DNA of 35,767 nucleotides from Candidatus Thioglobus sp. (GCA_012959965.1 DUCF01000017.1:1-35767); one strand, 5' to 3'; positions 1 to 7,596 are shown, numbered from the stretch's first letter. Numbers and translations: made by a program. The notes: generated by a model not told the origin, from the sequence alone.

Positions 1-70
1 CGCCGTGGTAATGCCCCAAGTGTAGACGACCGGTTGGTCGCATGCCTGATAGTACGCGATGATCTTTCAT
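1..70 (-). CDS. trpS: Tryptophan--tRNA ligase, N-terminal fragment
   Basis: Only the first 23 codons lie in the window; the gene runs off the left edge. The reverse complement reads MKDHRVLSGMRPTGRLHLGH and continues YHG. This is the class I aminoacyl-tRNA synthetase start with the HIGH-type ATP-binding signature (HLGH), and the PTGRLHLGHY context is typical of bacterial TrpRS. The ATG at 70 is well supported because an in-frame TAA lies five codons upstream. The enzyme charges tRNA-Trp in the cytoplasm. It lies downstream of coaX on the same strand after a 94-base gap that shows no clear terminator, so it may be the last gene of the ygfZ-nhaD-coaX run. The motif is seen directly; the choice of TrpRS over TyrRS rests on the flanking residues. 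Confidence 0.85.
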   Translation of the reverse strand, partial: MKDHRVLSGMRPTGRLHLGHYHG

Positions 71-164
71 TTTAAGAATTCTTTAGTGTTCGATTTAATA
101 GTGGGAATTATACCCAAAGGGTGGTTTGTTCGTGGTCTCAGAAGTGCTGTTCGTGATGGTTTTG

Positions 165-857
165 CTAAGACGTTTGAGCGTAGTATTCAATGCCATCCAA
201 AACTAAATTATCATAAATCTCAACAGCCACTTTCATCGATGAAGCTACGTCTTTAGCGCCGCCACCAGTGAGAATGACTTTTGAATTTGTATAGCAATCC
301 AAAAAATCATCAATTTGAGTTTTAATACTGGCAATAAACATACTTTCGGTGCCGCCAAGCCAAGCGGCTTTTGTAGCATTTTGCAAGCCAGAAAAGCCCC
401 TTAAGTTGCTACTTGTAGCAAATTTCTCAAAGCTAGATCGAAGTGCGCTTAGTCCAGGCATTATCAAACCGCCTTGGTGTTTTCCGGTTTCAGCAACAAC
501 GTCAATCGTAAGAGCGCTACCAATATCAATAATGAGTAAATTTTTATTTGGGTGGTGTTTCTGTGCGCCCAGCATCGCTAAGAAACGGTCCACGCCCAAC
601 TCGTTAGGAATCGGATAAGCAACTCTAAGCGTTTTGTATTCTGCTGGCGTTCTGATGATTGCTAGAGAAGGAAACTTTTGTTTAATCGCCTCAACAACAT
701 CAACGTGAGCAACATGACTCAACCAAACAGCTGAGCACGCAGGCAGTGAGTCGGGCCTGAAATCATCTATTAATTGAGTGGCGTCAGCCGAATCAGTCAG
801 CCGCCACTTAATGGCGCTATGGCCAATATCAATAAATAAATTAGAGAATTGGGCCAT
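165..857 (-). CDS. coaX: Type III pantothenate kinase
   Basis: The 230-residue protein would phosphorylate pantothenate in the first step of coenzyme A synthesis. It shows the ASKHA-type ATPase signatures of CoaX: FIDIGHSAIKW at residues 8-18 (phosphate 1 loop), GVDR at 88-91, DIGSALTID at 111-119 (phosphate 2 loop) and GGLIMPGL near 129-136. Length is slightly below the usual 240-260. The ATG at 857 lies 17 bases inside the 3' end of nhaD, implying translational coupling. Type III kinases are insensitive to CoA feedback and often replace CoaA; no coaA is visible here. The downstream gene is trpS. Confidence 0.93.
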   Translation of the reverse strand: MAQFSNLFIDIGHSAIKWRLTDSADATQLIDDFRPDSLPACSAVWLSHVAHVDVVEAIKQKFPSLAIIRTPAEYKTLRVAYPIPNELGVDRFLAMLGAQKHHPNKNLLIIDIGSALTIDVVAETGKHQGGLIMPGLSALRSSFEKFATSSNLRGFSGLQNATKAAWLGGTESMFIASIKTQIDDFLDCYTNSKVILTGGGAKDVASSMKVAVEIYDNLVLDGIEYYAQTS

Positions 858-2220
858 CCATCAATGCCTGATTAATCCATAAATGGGTCAAAATACTGGC
901 GCCGTAGCCCAGTGCAATTGCCCAAATCCACTTCAGATGCGAGACAAAAGTATAGTGGCCTTTTGACTGACCCATAAGCGCTACACCGGCTGCAGAGCCG
1001 ATCGACAACAAACTACCACCAACTCCAGCAGTTAATGTTACCAACAACCATTGACCCAACGACATGTCTGGCTGCATAGTCAAAACAGCAAACATCACCG
1101 GAATGTTATCAACAATCGCTGAAAGGATTCCCACCAAGATATTGGCATATGTTGCACCGAGCTGGACATACATTGCCTCAGATACGAGCGCCAAATAACC
1201 CATAAAACCTAGACCGCCGACACTGACAATCACACCAAAGAAGAATAGTAACGTATCCCATTCTGCGTTGGCAATTTTACGAAAAACGTCAAAACGCTCA
1301 GAGGTAGGCTCACTTGTATGGCGTCTTTTAACAAAGTAACTCACCACCATTAAATAACCCAAGCCTGTCATCATGCCCATCGCTGGCGGTAAGTGAAGGA
1401 AGCTGTGAAAGCTAACTGCTGTTGCGATAGTCAGTAAAAACATTAATGTGATCACCAGTCCACCATCTCTAATGGTGACACTTTGCTCAACCGCTTCTGG
1501 CGTTTCATTCTTGATGAAAAAGTGCATAATCGCCGCCGGTATAATGAAATTAACCAGTGAAGGTACAAACAGACTAAAGAACTGCTCAAAACCAACAATG
1601 CCTTTTTGCCAAACCATTAAAGTCGTAATATCGCCGAATGGGCTGAAGGCGCCACCGGCATTAGCGGCAACAACGATATTAACAAAAGCAATGGAGATAA
1701 AGCGATTATTGCCACTACCGACCGCCATCACTACCGCGCCCATGATAAGTGCTGTTGTTAAGTTGTCTGCGACTGGAGAGATAAAAAAGGCTAAAAATCC
1801 CGTCAACCAAAATAACTGTCTAAAGCTAAAGCCCTTATTAATAAGCCAAACCTTTAAGCGCTCGAATACCAATCTTTCGCGCATTGCCTCAATATAAGTC
1901 ATCGCCACAAGGAGGAATAAAAATAGTTCCGCGTATTCTAGAATATTGTGTCTAAGCGCCACTCCAGCGGCTTCAGGCAAGCCTTGATCAACATAAACCC
2001 AGGCAATTACCGCCCAGATAACACCGGCAACAAGAATGACTGGTTTTGATTTTCTAAAATGAGTAAACTCTTCCACCATCACAAAAATGTAGGCGATAAC
2101 AAACAATGTCAGCGCAAGGTAGCCTGCCCAATGATTGGTTAAATCCAGTGTTTCGCCACCAACCGACGCAAGTGCTGCAACGGGTAAGAAAGATAGTAAT
2201 AATGCAAATAATTTATTCAT
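841..2220 (-). CDS. nhaD: NhaD-type Na+/H+ antiporter
   Basis: A polytopic inner-membrane protein of 459 residues with about a dozen hydrophobic segments, matching the ion-transporter superfamily NhaD. The N-terminal MNKLFALLLSFLPVAALA looks like a signal or first membrane segment, as in other NhaD proteins. Conserved-looking blocks include SPVADNLTTALIMG, ANAGGAFSPFGDITTLMVW and a later DNIPVMFAVL, the paired N/D-rich re-entrant elements of this superfamily. NhaD exchanges cytoplasmic Na+ or Li+ for protons, which suits a marine habitat. I chose the ATG at 2220 over an upstream in-frame ATG at 2256 because it gives the natural hydrophobic N-terminus and overlaps the ygfZ stop by only 8 bases. 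There is no strong Shine-Dalgarno, so coupling to ygfZ is likely. Confidence 0.92.
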   Translation of the reverse strand: MNKLFALLLSFLPVAALASVGGETLDLTNHWAGYLALTLFVIAYIFVMVEEFTHFRKSKPVILVAGVIWAVIAWVYVDQGLPEAAGVALRHNILEYAELFLFLLVAMTYIEAMRERLVFERLKVWLINKGFSFRQLFWLTGFLAFFISPVADNLTTALIMGAVVMAVGSGNNRFISIAFVNIVVAANAGGAFSPFGDITTLMVWQKGIVGFEQFFSLFVPSLVNFIIPAAIMHFFIKNETPEAVEQSVTIRDGGLVITLMFLLTIATAVSFHSFLHLPPAMGMMTGLGYLMVVSYFVKRRHTSEPTSERFDVFRKIANAEWDTLLFFFGVIVSVGGLGFMGYLALVSEAMYVQLGATYANILVGILSAIVDNIPVMFAVLTMQPDMSLGQWLLVTLTAGVGGSLLSIGSAAGVALMGQSKGHYTFVSHLKWIWAIALGYGASILTHLWINQALMDGPIL

Positions 2221-3019
2221 GTTCAATACGAGTAAGAGTGGCGCCATCGACACCATTCAGGGTTATAAGATCGTCTTTGTGCGCCACCTCAAGTGTTGCC
2301 AGACAGTAAAATTCAGCCTCATATTTTACTTGAGAAACCACAATACCGCTTGCCTTAGCGGACTTAGAACTTTCACAATATAAACTATCACCAACAGACA
2401 ACGGCTCGCTTGATTTAAATTCAAACAAGCGTCGCTTTGCTTTACCCAAATAATGAAGCCTTGCAACCACTTCCTGACCTGGATAACAGCCTTTAGTAAA
2501 ATTCACACCAATTTCATCAATATCCAAGTTCAACATTTGCGGCACAAACTTCTCACTAGTGGCGTGAGTCACCTCTGCTAAAGCGGTCTCAATACAGGTC
2601 TTGGACCATTCTTCCTGATTAGAATAATCAAGGTTGGTAGTATTGTCTGACACTACAATCTCAACCGATAGGCGCTGATTAATAAGGTAGGTATTATCAA
2701 TAGCTGCATCAATATGTCCGACTTGAGTAAAGGCATTAGTAATATCTTCAATTACCACGTCAGACATTAGCACAAACATCTTAAGTCGAGGAAGAATTAC
2801 CTCGAGCAAATCAAGCGAAAACGATAAAAGGAAATCATCACCATCACGCATCACCCAAAACAACGCCAAAATTTTTCCTTGGTGTTGGCAATAGGCACTC
2901 AGTTGCACCCTGTTGTCATCGAGCTTAGTAATATCATTGCTCAGTTGGGCCTGAAGGAAGTTCTCAGCATCGGTACCACTGAGTTTAAATAAAGCACGAT
3001 TGGTTAATTGGTAGGGCAT
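2213..3019 (-). CDS. ygfZ: Folate-binding YgfZ/GcvT-like protein
   Basis: A 268-residue member of the COG0354 family, built on the aminomethyltransferase (GcvT) fold. The diagnostic motif KGCYPGQE is at residues 176-183 with the conserved cysteine at 178, followed by VVARLHYLGKAKRRL. In E. coli, YgfZ is a tetrahydrofolate-dependent factor for maintenance of some iron-sulfur enzymes such as MiaB, acting in the cytoplasm. Here it is the first gene of the minus-strand ygfZ-nhaD-coaX run. Length and domain order are normal. Upstream there are about 70 AT-rich bases before the terminator of the next gene, which must hold its promoter, though I cannot pick a convincing one. Confidence 0.93.
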   Translation of the reverse strand: MPYQLTNRALFKLSGTDAENFLQAQLSNDITKLDDNRVQLSAYCQHQGKILALFWVMRDGDDFLLSFSLDLLEVILPRLKMFVLMSDVVIEDITNAFTQVGHIDAAIDNTYLINQRLSVEIVVSDNTTNLDYSNQEEWSKTCIETALAEVTHATSEKFVPQMLNLDIDEIGVNFTKGCYPGQEVVARLHYLGKAKRRLFEFKSSEPLSVGDSLYCESSKSAKASGIVVSQVKYEAEFYCLATLEVAHKDDLITLNGVDGATLTRIEHE

Positions 3020-3086
3020 TTTATAAAATTTAGTAAAAATTAATTAAAACAATAAGTGTTATTTTAACCATTTTTTAAACGGACAT

Positions 3087-3117
3087 AAAAAAACCCCGGA
3101 GCGAACCCCAGGGTTTT
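3087..3117 (-). terminator. Rho-independent terminator of the secreted beta-repeat gene
   Basis: Read on the minus strand, AAACCC-T-GG pairs with CC-C-GGGTTT across a short loop, with one mismatch in the stem, followed by a run of seven T. It lies 47 bases beyond the stop of the gene ending at 3164 and before ygfZ, so it insulates ygfZ from this probably strongly transcribed gene. Confidence 0.82.
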
Positions 3118-3163
3118 CATAACGTCTAACTTAATCTTAAGTCATCTGTTTTTCTAAGAGGTC

Positions 3164-3856
3164 TTAGAAAGATACAGAAGCTACAAGAGAAAGTGAGTTG
3201 TCAGATGTATCATAACCAGCTGTCAAGTTCGCACCTGAAGTTAGGTCACGACTAACTGATACAGTTGTATCACCACCGTTTGTGATAGTAACAGTGTTAC
3301 CAGCAAGACCCATAGAAGCAGTTACAACACCAGCTTCGTCAATTGACAAAGTTACGCCGTTAAGAGTTGTAGAAACATCCCAAGTTGTATCACCATTAGC
3401 TGTACGCGTGATTGCAACATCCATGCCCGCAAGAGTTGCTGAACCTGTAGTATCACCACCTAGTGTGTGGCTAAGTGCAACACCAGCAACTGTAGAAGAT
3501 ACTGTAGCTGCGCCATTTTGGTCTAGAGCGATTGTAACATCACCAGCTAGAACGCTAAGGCTTAGAGTAACGGCAGCATCACCAGCAGAATCGATAGTAG
3601 CAGCAACTGCTACAGGACCGATTGAAGTAGCCATTGCAGCGCCAGTCATATCACCAGTTACAAGGTTCAATGTAGCACTTGCAGTTGAAGCGCCATTAGA
3701 ACCACTGATTGTTACTGAAGCAGCACCAACAGTAGTGTTATCAGAAGCGCCGTTGTCATCAAACGTTACTGAAGCTGAACCCGTTAGAGATACAGCAGCA
3801 ATTGACGCTGAAGAAGCCATTAGTGCAGCTGCACTTAGAGCGATTAGTTTTTTCAT
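3164..3856 (-). CDS. Small acidic secreted beta-repeat protein, porin-like
   Basis: A 230-residue protein with a clear signal peptide (MKKLIALSAAALMASSASIA, cleavage about residue 21). The mature part is almost only S, T, A, G, V, L, D and N. It has no lysine, two arginines and about 17 aspartates, so it is very acidic, and it ends in VASVSF with the C-terminal phenylalanine typical of BAM-inserted outer-membrane proteins. From residue 88 it is built of about six units of roughly 20 residues, consensus like D-x-x-G-D-T-T-x-S-x-x-L-A-G-x-x-V-x-I-T, which reads as beta-hairpins. It has only four aromatic residues, few for a porin. A good Shine-Dalgarno (AAGGAG, 3863-3868), its own promoter and its own terminator suggest high expression. 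Outer-membrane barrel is my inference; a secreted or surface beta-solenoid is the alternative. Confidence 0.7.
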   Translation of the reverse strand: MKKLIALSAAALMASSASIAAVSLTGSASVTFDDNGASDNTTVGAASVTISGSNGASTASATLNLVTGDMTGAAMATSIGPVAVAATIDSAGDAAVTLSLSVLAGDVTIALDQNGAATVSSTVAGVALSHTLGGDTTGSATLAGMDVAITRTANGDTTWDVSTTLNGVTLSIDEAGVVTASMGLAGNTVTITNGGDTTVSVSRDLTSGANLTAGYDTSDNSLSLVASVSF

Positions 3857-3881
3857 GTTATTCTCCTTTTAAGAATAGATA

Positions 3882-3903
3882 ATATCAAAATCATTTTTGA
3901 TAT
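3882..3903 (-). promoter_or_regulatory. Perfect 9-bp hairpin in the 5' UTR
   Basis: ATATCAAAA and TTTTGATAT flank a 4-base loop, 25 bases upstream of the ATG at 3856 and downstream of the predicted promoter. It leaves the AAGGAG ribosome site free. By analogy with the ompA leader such a stem could protect an abundant mRNA from 5' decay; the inverted repeat is seen directly, the role is inferred. Confidence 0.6.
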
Positions 3904-3936
3904 CTTTTTGTCTCTCTTTCGATCGACAATGTGCAC

Positions 3937-3966
3937 ATCATACCGCATGGAATTCCACTCTGCCAA
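3937..3966 (-). promoter_or_regulatory. Sigma-70-like promoter of the beta-repeat gene
   Basis: On the minus strand TTGGCA (3966-3961) is followed after 18 bases by TATGAT (3942-3937). This would give a leader of about 70-75 bases carrying the 9-bp hairpin and the Shine-Dalgarno. Confidence 0.6.
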
Positions 3967-4250
3967 CTATTTTGCAAAAAAAATACAATTCGTTGTTTTT
4001 TTTCAACATAAACTTAGCAAATTACACTAAAACTCTCCTGTAGCTTGATTTAATGCTGTCTGTTTTATTAACAAATCATACAGTACTACATTTCTATGTT
4101 TCGTTTTAAACCCCTTATTTATCTTTTTAGTAACATTATTGTTGTTTTTTTCAATTTTGTTGAATTTATTCAACTGCACCGTAGCTATCACTACTGTAAG
4201 AACAGTTTGCTGTTTCTTATAAATTCAACATTTAGCAATTATCTGGCAAT
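3967..4250. other. AT-rich intergenic stretch without a gene
   Basis: Together with the promoter and leader on its left and the terminator on its right, this fills the 446 bases between two minus-strand genes. I see no credible coding region. It holds two small inverted repeats: GTTGAAT-TT-ATTCAAC at 4159-4174, and an imperfect stem with TAAGAACAG and CTGTTTCTTA around a TTTG loop at 4197-4219. Neither is followed by a T-run, so they are not obvious terminators. Confidence 0.5.
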
Positions 4251-4275
4251 AAAAAACCGGGACAAGCCCGGCTTT
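4251..4275 (-). terminator. Rho-independent terminator of the PuuD-like gene
   Basis: On the minus strand CCGGG and CCCGG pair around a 5-base loop and are followed by six T. It starts about 30 bases after the stop of the gene ending at 4303. Confidence 0.88.
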
Positions 4276-4302
4276 TATAAAATCTTTGTTTTGCTCTACT
4301 CT

Positions 4303-4887
4303 TTAGAACAGGTTGCCGTGGGCAAAACCAGTCATTGTAAGCAACATTGGAATAGATAGAGCTACGTTTGTACGAGAAGCCATTGCCGCTGTAAATTTCG
4401 CTTTAGCAATTTCTTCAGCGCTTGCCTTAACAATGCCAAGAATCTTTTTCTGACATGGCCAGATGATTGCCCAGACGTTAAACAACATAATAGTACCGAG
4501 CCATGCACCAAGACCAATCATTTCTGCGCCTGCAGAGAATGTAAATGCATTAACAAGGCCGACTGTGTTTTCTAAAGCTGCCGCACCCGTTAACCAAGTC
4601 ATTGCTGCTGACATACGAAACCAAAGTAGTGCGCGTGGCGCAACATACTTGCCAATCGCCGCAGGACCAGGACCGCCTTCGTCGGCTAAAGCCTCGCCCA
4701 TTGCAGGGACTTGAACAAAGTTAAAGTAATATAAGAGACCAATCCAAGTAATACCAAAAATAACGTGTAACCAAACAACTAGCTCAGCCGTGTTGAAATC
4801 ACCTGTCGATGGAAGCAAGAAAGCAGCAATAATGGCAAGAATAAAACCTAAGGCAATTGTGCCTTTAATGGAAGTTAATGGGTTCAT
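4303..4887 (-). CDS. PuuD/urate-oxidase-N-like membrane protein
   Basis: A 194-residue integral membrane protein with about five hydrophobic segments (near residues 9-27, 34-56, 86-104, 119-143 and 172-188). I recognise features of the urate hydroxylase PuuD N-terminal family: a histidine in the second helix (H41), a PRALLWFRMSAAMTW block at 84-98, MLFNVWAIIWPCQKK at 134-148 and an SRTNVALSIPMLL block at 171-183. Full PuuD has eight helices and a C-terminal cytochrome c domain; this protein has neither the extra helices nor a CxxCH motif. Urate oxidation is therefore doubtful, and a small haem- or quinone-linked membrane protein is equally possible. Translation starts at the ATG at 4887 behind AGGA. 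Monocistronic, with its own terminator. Confidence 0.6.
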   Translation of the reverse strand: MNPLTSIKGTIALGFILAIIAAFLLPSTGDFNTAELVVWLHVIFGITWIGLLYYFNFVQVPAMGEALADEGGPGPAAIGKYVAPRALLWFRMSAAMTWLTGAAALENTVGLVNAFTFSAGAEMIGLGAWLGTIMLFNVWAIIWPCQKKILGIVKASAEEIAKAKFTAAMASRTNVALSIPMLLTMTGFAHGNLF

Positions 4888-4917
4888 AGGATTTCCTATA
4901 GTTATTTAATCGGCACT

Positions 4918-4923
4918 ATTATA
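4918..4923 (-). promoter_or_regulatory. Candidate -10 element for the PuuD-like gene
   Basis: A perfect TATAAT on the minus strand, about 31 bases before the start codon at 4887. The matching -35 is weak (TTCAAT-like), so only the -10 is called. Confidence 0.45.
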
Positions 4924-5049
4924 ACCATATTTATAGATTAATTGAATATTTGCGACTTTATAGCTCTTTTTTGTCTTATATTTTTATTTAGGTTATACTC
5001 GAATTCAGTAATACAACCTATGACAGTAGTCAGCCGACAATATATTTTC

Positions 5050-5078
5050 TTGACAACTGCAGGATGTGCAATTCAAAT
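5050..5078 (+). promoter_or_regulatory. Candidate sigma-70 promoter of the acyl-ACP synthetase gene
   Basis: TTGACA at 5050-5055 is a perfect -35; 17 bases later comes TCAAAT (4 of 6 to TATAAT). Transcription would begin near the left arm of the inverted repeat at 5083-5116, so the repeat could act as operator or as the 5' end of the mRNA. Confidence 0.4.
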
Positions 5079-5082
5079 TTGT

Positions 5083-5116
5083 TATACATATACATATACT
5101 TATATGTATATGTATA
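5083..5116. repeat. Perfect 16-bp inverted repeat before the acyl-ACP synthetase gene
   Basis: TATACATATACATATA (5083-5098), a CT centre, then the exact reverse complement (5101-5116). It ends 12 bases before the AGGAGA ribosome site. It is made of alternating purine-pyrimidine TA/CA steps, so it could extrude as a cruciform, fold as an mRNA hairpin or bind a dimeric regulator. Confidence 0.85.
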
Positions 5117-5138
5117 TATTGACCAACAGGAGAATAAT

Positions 5139-6773
5139 ATGACAGCTGTATCCAGATCATTCGCCGAATGGCAAGACTATGCAAAAACACTCGACCCTGT
5201 TCATGTGTCGTGGCTAAAGCAGGCCAAAACATCAAAAACCAACTTTGCTGTTGCCGACATTGTTGGGGTGGAAATACCCCATGATCGATTCTTAACGGGC
5301 GTTCTTTTATTTTCCAAAAAAATTAAAGTCATTAGCCCCGAGCAAAATATTGGTCTATTACTACCAAGCAGTGCCGGTGGTGCAATCACAACAATGGCCA
5401 TTCTTGCACTCGGCAAAACCATTGTTAACCTCAACTTTACCGCAGGCAAAAAAGCCTTGCAGTCTGCAGTCGAGCAAGCCCAGATTAAACATATATATAG
5501 CTCGAGCAAATTTTTTGACAAAATGTACGAAAAAGGCGTGGACTTGGCGTCATTCTTTCCCAGTGTTGAAGTATTGTTTTTAGAAGACATTAAAGAAGAG
5601 ATTTCCGGCTTAAGCAAAATAGCTTGCTTGTTAAGCGCCAAGCTTATGCCGGTGAGTATGATCCGTAAACTATTCTTTAAAAAGGTATCGCCAAACGATA
5701 CGGCGGCGATTCTTTTCTCAAGCGGTAGTGAGGGTGCACCGAAAGGCGTGGAGCTCACCCACAGCAATATTGCAGCGAATGCAAAACAGGCGGCGATTGC
5801 GATGGAGGCAATCAGTGCCGATGTTATTATGTCGACGCTACCCACTTTTCACGCCTTTGGTTTTGCGGTTACCACCCTGATGCCGCTTACCGAAGGCGTG
5901 CCTATCGTTTGTCACCCAGACCCTACCGATGTCGCCACTATTGCTGCCGGCGTTGAAAAGTATCACGGCACTATCTTGGTTGGCACACCCACTTTTCTCA
6001 GACTGTACTCCATCAATAAAAAAGTTAGTGGCGAATCCCTACAATCACTAAGACTTATTTTTGCCGGTGCTGAAAAGCTTCGAAACGAAGTTCGAAACAC
6101 CTTTGAGGCAAAATTTAATAAAGAAATATGCGAGGGCTACGGCACCACCGAAACATCGCCTGCAGTCTCAATTAATCTTCCAGCTGATGCCAGCGGCCCA
6201 AGAGCTAAGGTTGGTACCGTTGGACGCACACTGGATGGCACGGCATTTAAGATTGTTGATCCCGACTCTCTAGACGAACTAGCAACAGGTGAAGATGGTT
6301 TGATTTTGATTAGCGGACCACAGCTGATGAAGGGTTACTTAAATATGCCCGAAAAAACAGCCGAAGCAATTGAGATAATTGATGGCTATCGGTGGTATCG
6401 TAGCGGCGATAAAGGACATCTTGATGAAGATGGCTACTTAACCATTGTTGACCGCTATTCACGCTTTGCCAAAATTGCTGGAGAAATGATTAGCTTGACA
6501 ACAGTTGAAGAGCGAATACTAGAAGCCTTGAAAGATGCCGACGTAGAAGTGGCTGCGACATGCCTTCCAGATCAACGTAAAGGCGAGCGAATCGTGCTAC
6601 TTGCAACCGAAGGGGTGACCAAGGAGGTATTGCAAAAAGCCCTTAATGATGCCAAGGTCAACCCACTATACCACCCTGCCAAGGTCTATTCTGTTGAGGA
6701 AATTCCCAAACTGGGTAGTGGTAAAATTGACTTCGGTGCAACTAAAAAAATTGCCCTAGCGCACATAGAATAA
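5139..6773 (+). CDS. Aas-type acyl-ACP synthetase / acyl-CoA ligase
   Basis: A 544-residue adenylate-forming enzyme. Seen motifs: SSGSEGAPKG at 194-203 (phosphate-binding P loop), EGYGTTE at 332-338, then YRSGDKGHLDEDGYL, the hinge region RYSRFAKIAGEMIS and the C-terminal KLGSGKIDF with the adenylation lysine. The block LPTFHAFGFAVTTLMPL and the C-terminal part look most like the synthetase half of Aas, which reactivates free fatty acids by loading them on acyl carrier protein; the lysophospholipid acyltransferase half of Aas is absent. The start at 5139 has a strong AGGAGA; an in-frame ATG at 5064 would add an implausible YIYIYLYVYVYI segment encoded by the inverted repeat. Ten bases separate it from mutM. 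Substrate chain length cannot be read from the sequence. Confidence 0.85.
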   Translation: MTAVSRSFAEWQDYAKTLDPVHVSWLKQAKTSKTNFAVADIVGVEIPHDRFLTGVLLFSKKIKVISPEQNIGLLLPSSAGGAITTMAILALGKTIVNLNFTAGKKALQSAVEQAQIKHIYSSSKFFDKMYEKGVDLASFFPSVEVLFLEDIKEEISGLSKIACLLSAKLMPVSMIRKLFFKKVSPNDTAAILFSSGSEGAPKGVELTHSNIAANAKQAAIAMEAISADVIMSTLPTFHAFGFAVTTLMPLTEGVPIVCHPDPTDVATIAAGVEKYHGTILVGTPTFLRLYSINKKVSGESLQSLRLIFAGAEKLRNEVRNTFEAKFNKEICEGYGTTETSPAVSINLPADASGPRAKVGTVGRTLDGTAFKIVDPDSLDELATGEDGLILISGPQLMKGYLNMPEKTAEAIEIIDGYRWYRSGDKGHLDEDGYLTIVDRYSRFAKIAGEMISLTTVEERILEALKDADVEVAATCLPDQRKGERIVLLATEGVTKEVLQKALNDAKVNPLYHPAKVYSVEEIPKLGSGKIDFGATKKIALAHIE

Positions 6774-6783
6774 AGATAAATTC

Positions 6784-7596
6784 ATGCCAGAATTACCCGA
6801 GGTAGAAACAACTGCTCGAGGCTTAAAGCCGCTTATTATCAATCAAAGCATTGCCAATGTTGGCATCTACCGGCCAAAATTACGCTGGGAGATTCCCAAA
6901 CACTTATCAGTAACACTGAAAGATCAAGTTATTCAAAGTGTCGGGCGCCGAGCAAAATATTTGCTTGTTAATTTTGAACACGGCGCGCTGATACTGCATT
7001 TGGGTATGTCCGGCTCAATACGTGTCGTTCCCACAGAATTACCACTAAAAAAACACGAGCACTTTGAGTTGAAGCTCTATAACAACACAAGCCTTCGTCT
7101 GGATGATCCGCGACGATTTGGCGCTGTTCTTTGGCAAAACAAAGGCGAAACACTGCCTTTGTTTGAGTTGCTCGGGCCGGAGCCGCTTTCAGATAACTTT
7201 ACTACCGACTATCTTTTTCAACGATCAAGGGGTAGAACTCAAAATATTAAAACTTTTATTATGAACGGCTTTGTCGTTGTTGGCGTTGGCAATATATACG
7301 CCTCTGAAAGTCTATTTTTGGCAAGGATTTCACCTAAAATTATTGCAGGAAAAATATCGCTAAAACGCTATCAAACGCTTGTTCAAAGCATTAAGTCAAT
7401 TCTCGCAGAAGCAATAGAAAAAGGCGGCACTACGCTAAAAGACTTCTCCGACGTTGATGGTAAGCCGGGATATTTTTCCCAAGAACTCTCGGTCTACGGC
7501 TGTGTTGATAAGCCTTGCGTGCGTTGCAGTGGTACAATCAAGAAAATCACTCAAAACCAACGCGCTACTTATTATTGCTCAAAATGTCAGAAATAG
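6784..7596 (+). CDS. mutM: Formamidopyrimidine-DNA glycosylase
   Basis: A 270-residue bifunctional glycosylase/AP lyase that excises 8-oxoguanine and formamidopyrimidines. It begins MPELPEVE, with the catalytic proline and glutamate exposed after Met removal, and carries the lysine of GRRAKYLL near residue 59, LHLGMSGS, DDPRRFG, and the helix-two-turn-helix block VGNIYASESLFLARISP. The C-terminal zinc finger has PCVRC and YCSKC. An extra cysteine replaces the usual arginine of the YGR motif before the finger (YGC). Length is normal. The 3' end overlaps the next gene by 13 bases. Confidence 0.96.
   Translation: MPELPEVETTARGLKPLIINQSIANVGIYRPKLRWEIPKHLSVTLKDQVIQSVGRRAKYLLVNFEHGALILHLGMSGSIRVVPTELPLKKHEHFELKLYNNTSLRLDDPRRFGAVLWQNKGETLPLFELLGPEPLSDNFTTDYLFQRSRGRTQNIKTFIMNGFVVVGVGNIYASESLFLARISPKIIAGKISLKRYQTLVQSIKSILAEAIEKGGTTLKDFSDVDGKPGYFSQELSVYGCVDKPCVRCSGTIKKITQNQRATYYCSKCQK

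Noticed and set aside
1448-1897. A 149-codon plus-strand frame opposite nhaD
   Set aside because: Antisense shadow of a long membrane-protein gene with clear family motifs; no start signals.
3282-3872. A 196-codon open frame on the plus strand opposite the beta-repeat gene
   Set aside because: It is the complement of a strongly biased, A/T/S/V-rich coding sequence; it has no ribosome site and its composition mirrors the real gene.
4096-4359. An 87-codon plus-strand frame in the AT-rich intergenic region
   Set aside because: It runs through the terminator and into the 3' end of the opposite gene, has no Shine-Dalgarno and only AT-driven residues (F, I, L, Y, N).
5064-5138. N-terminal extension of the acyl-ACP synthetase starting at the ATG at 5064
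   Set aside because: It would translate the palindrome into a Y/I/V repeat and ignores the strong AGGAGA before ATG 5139.
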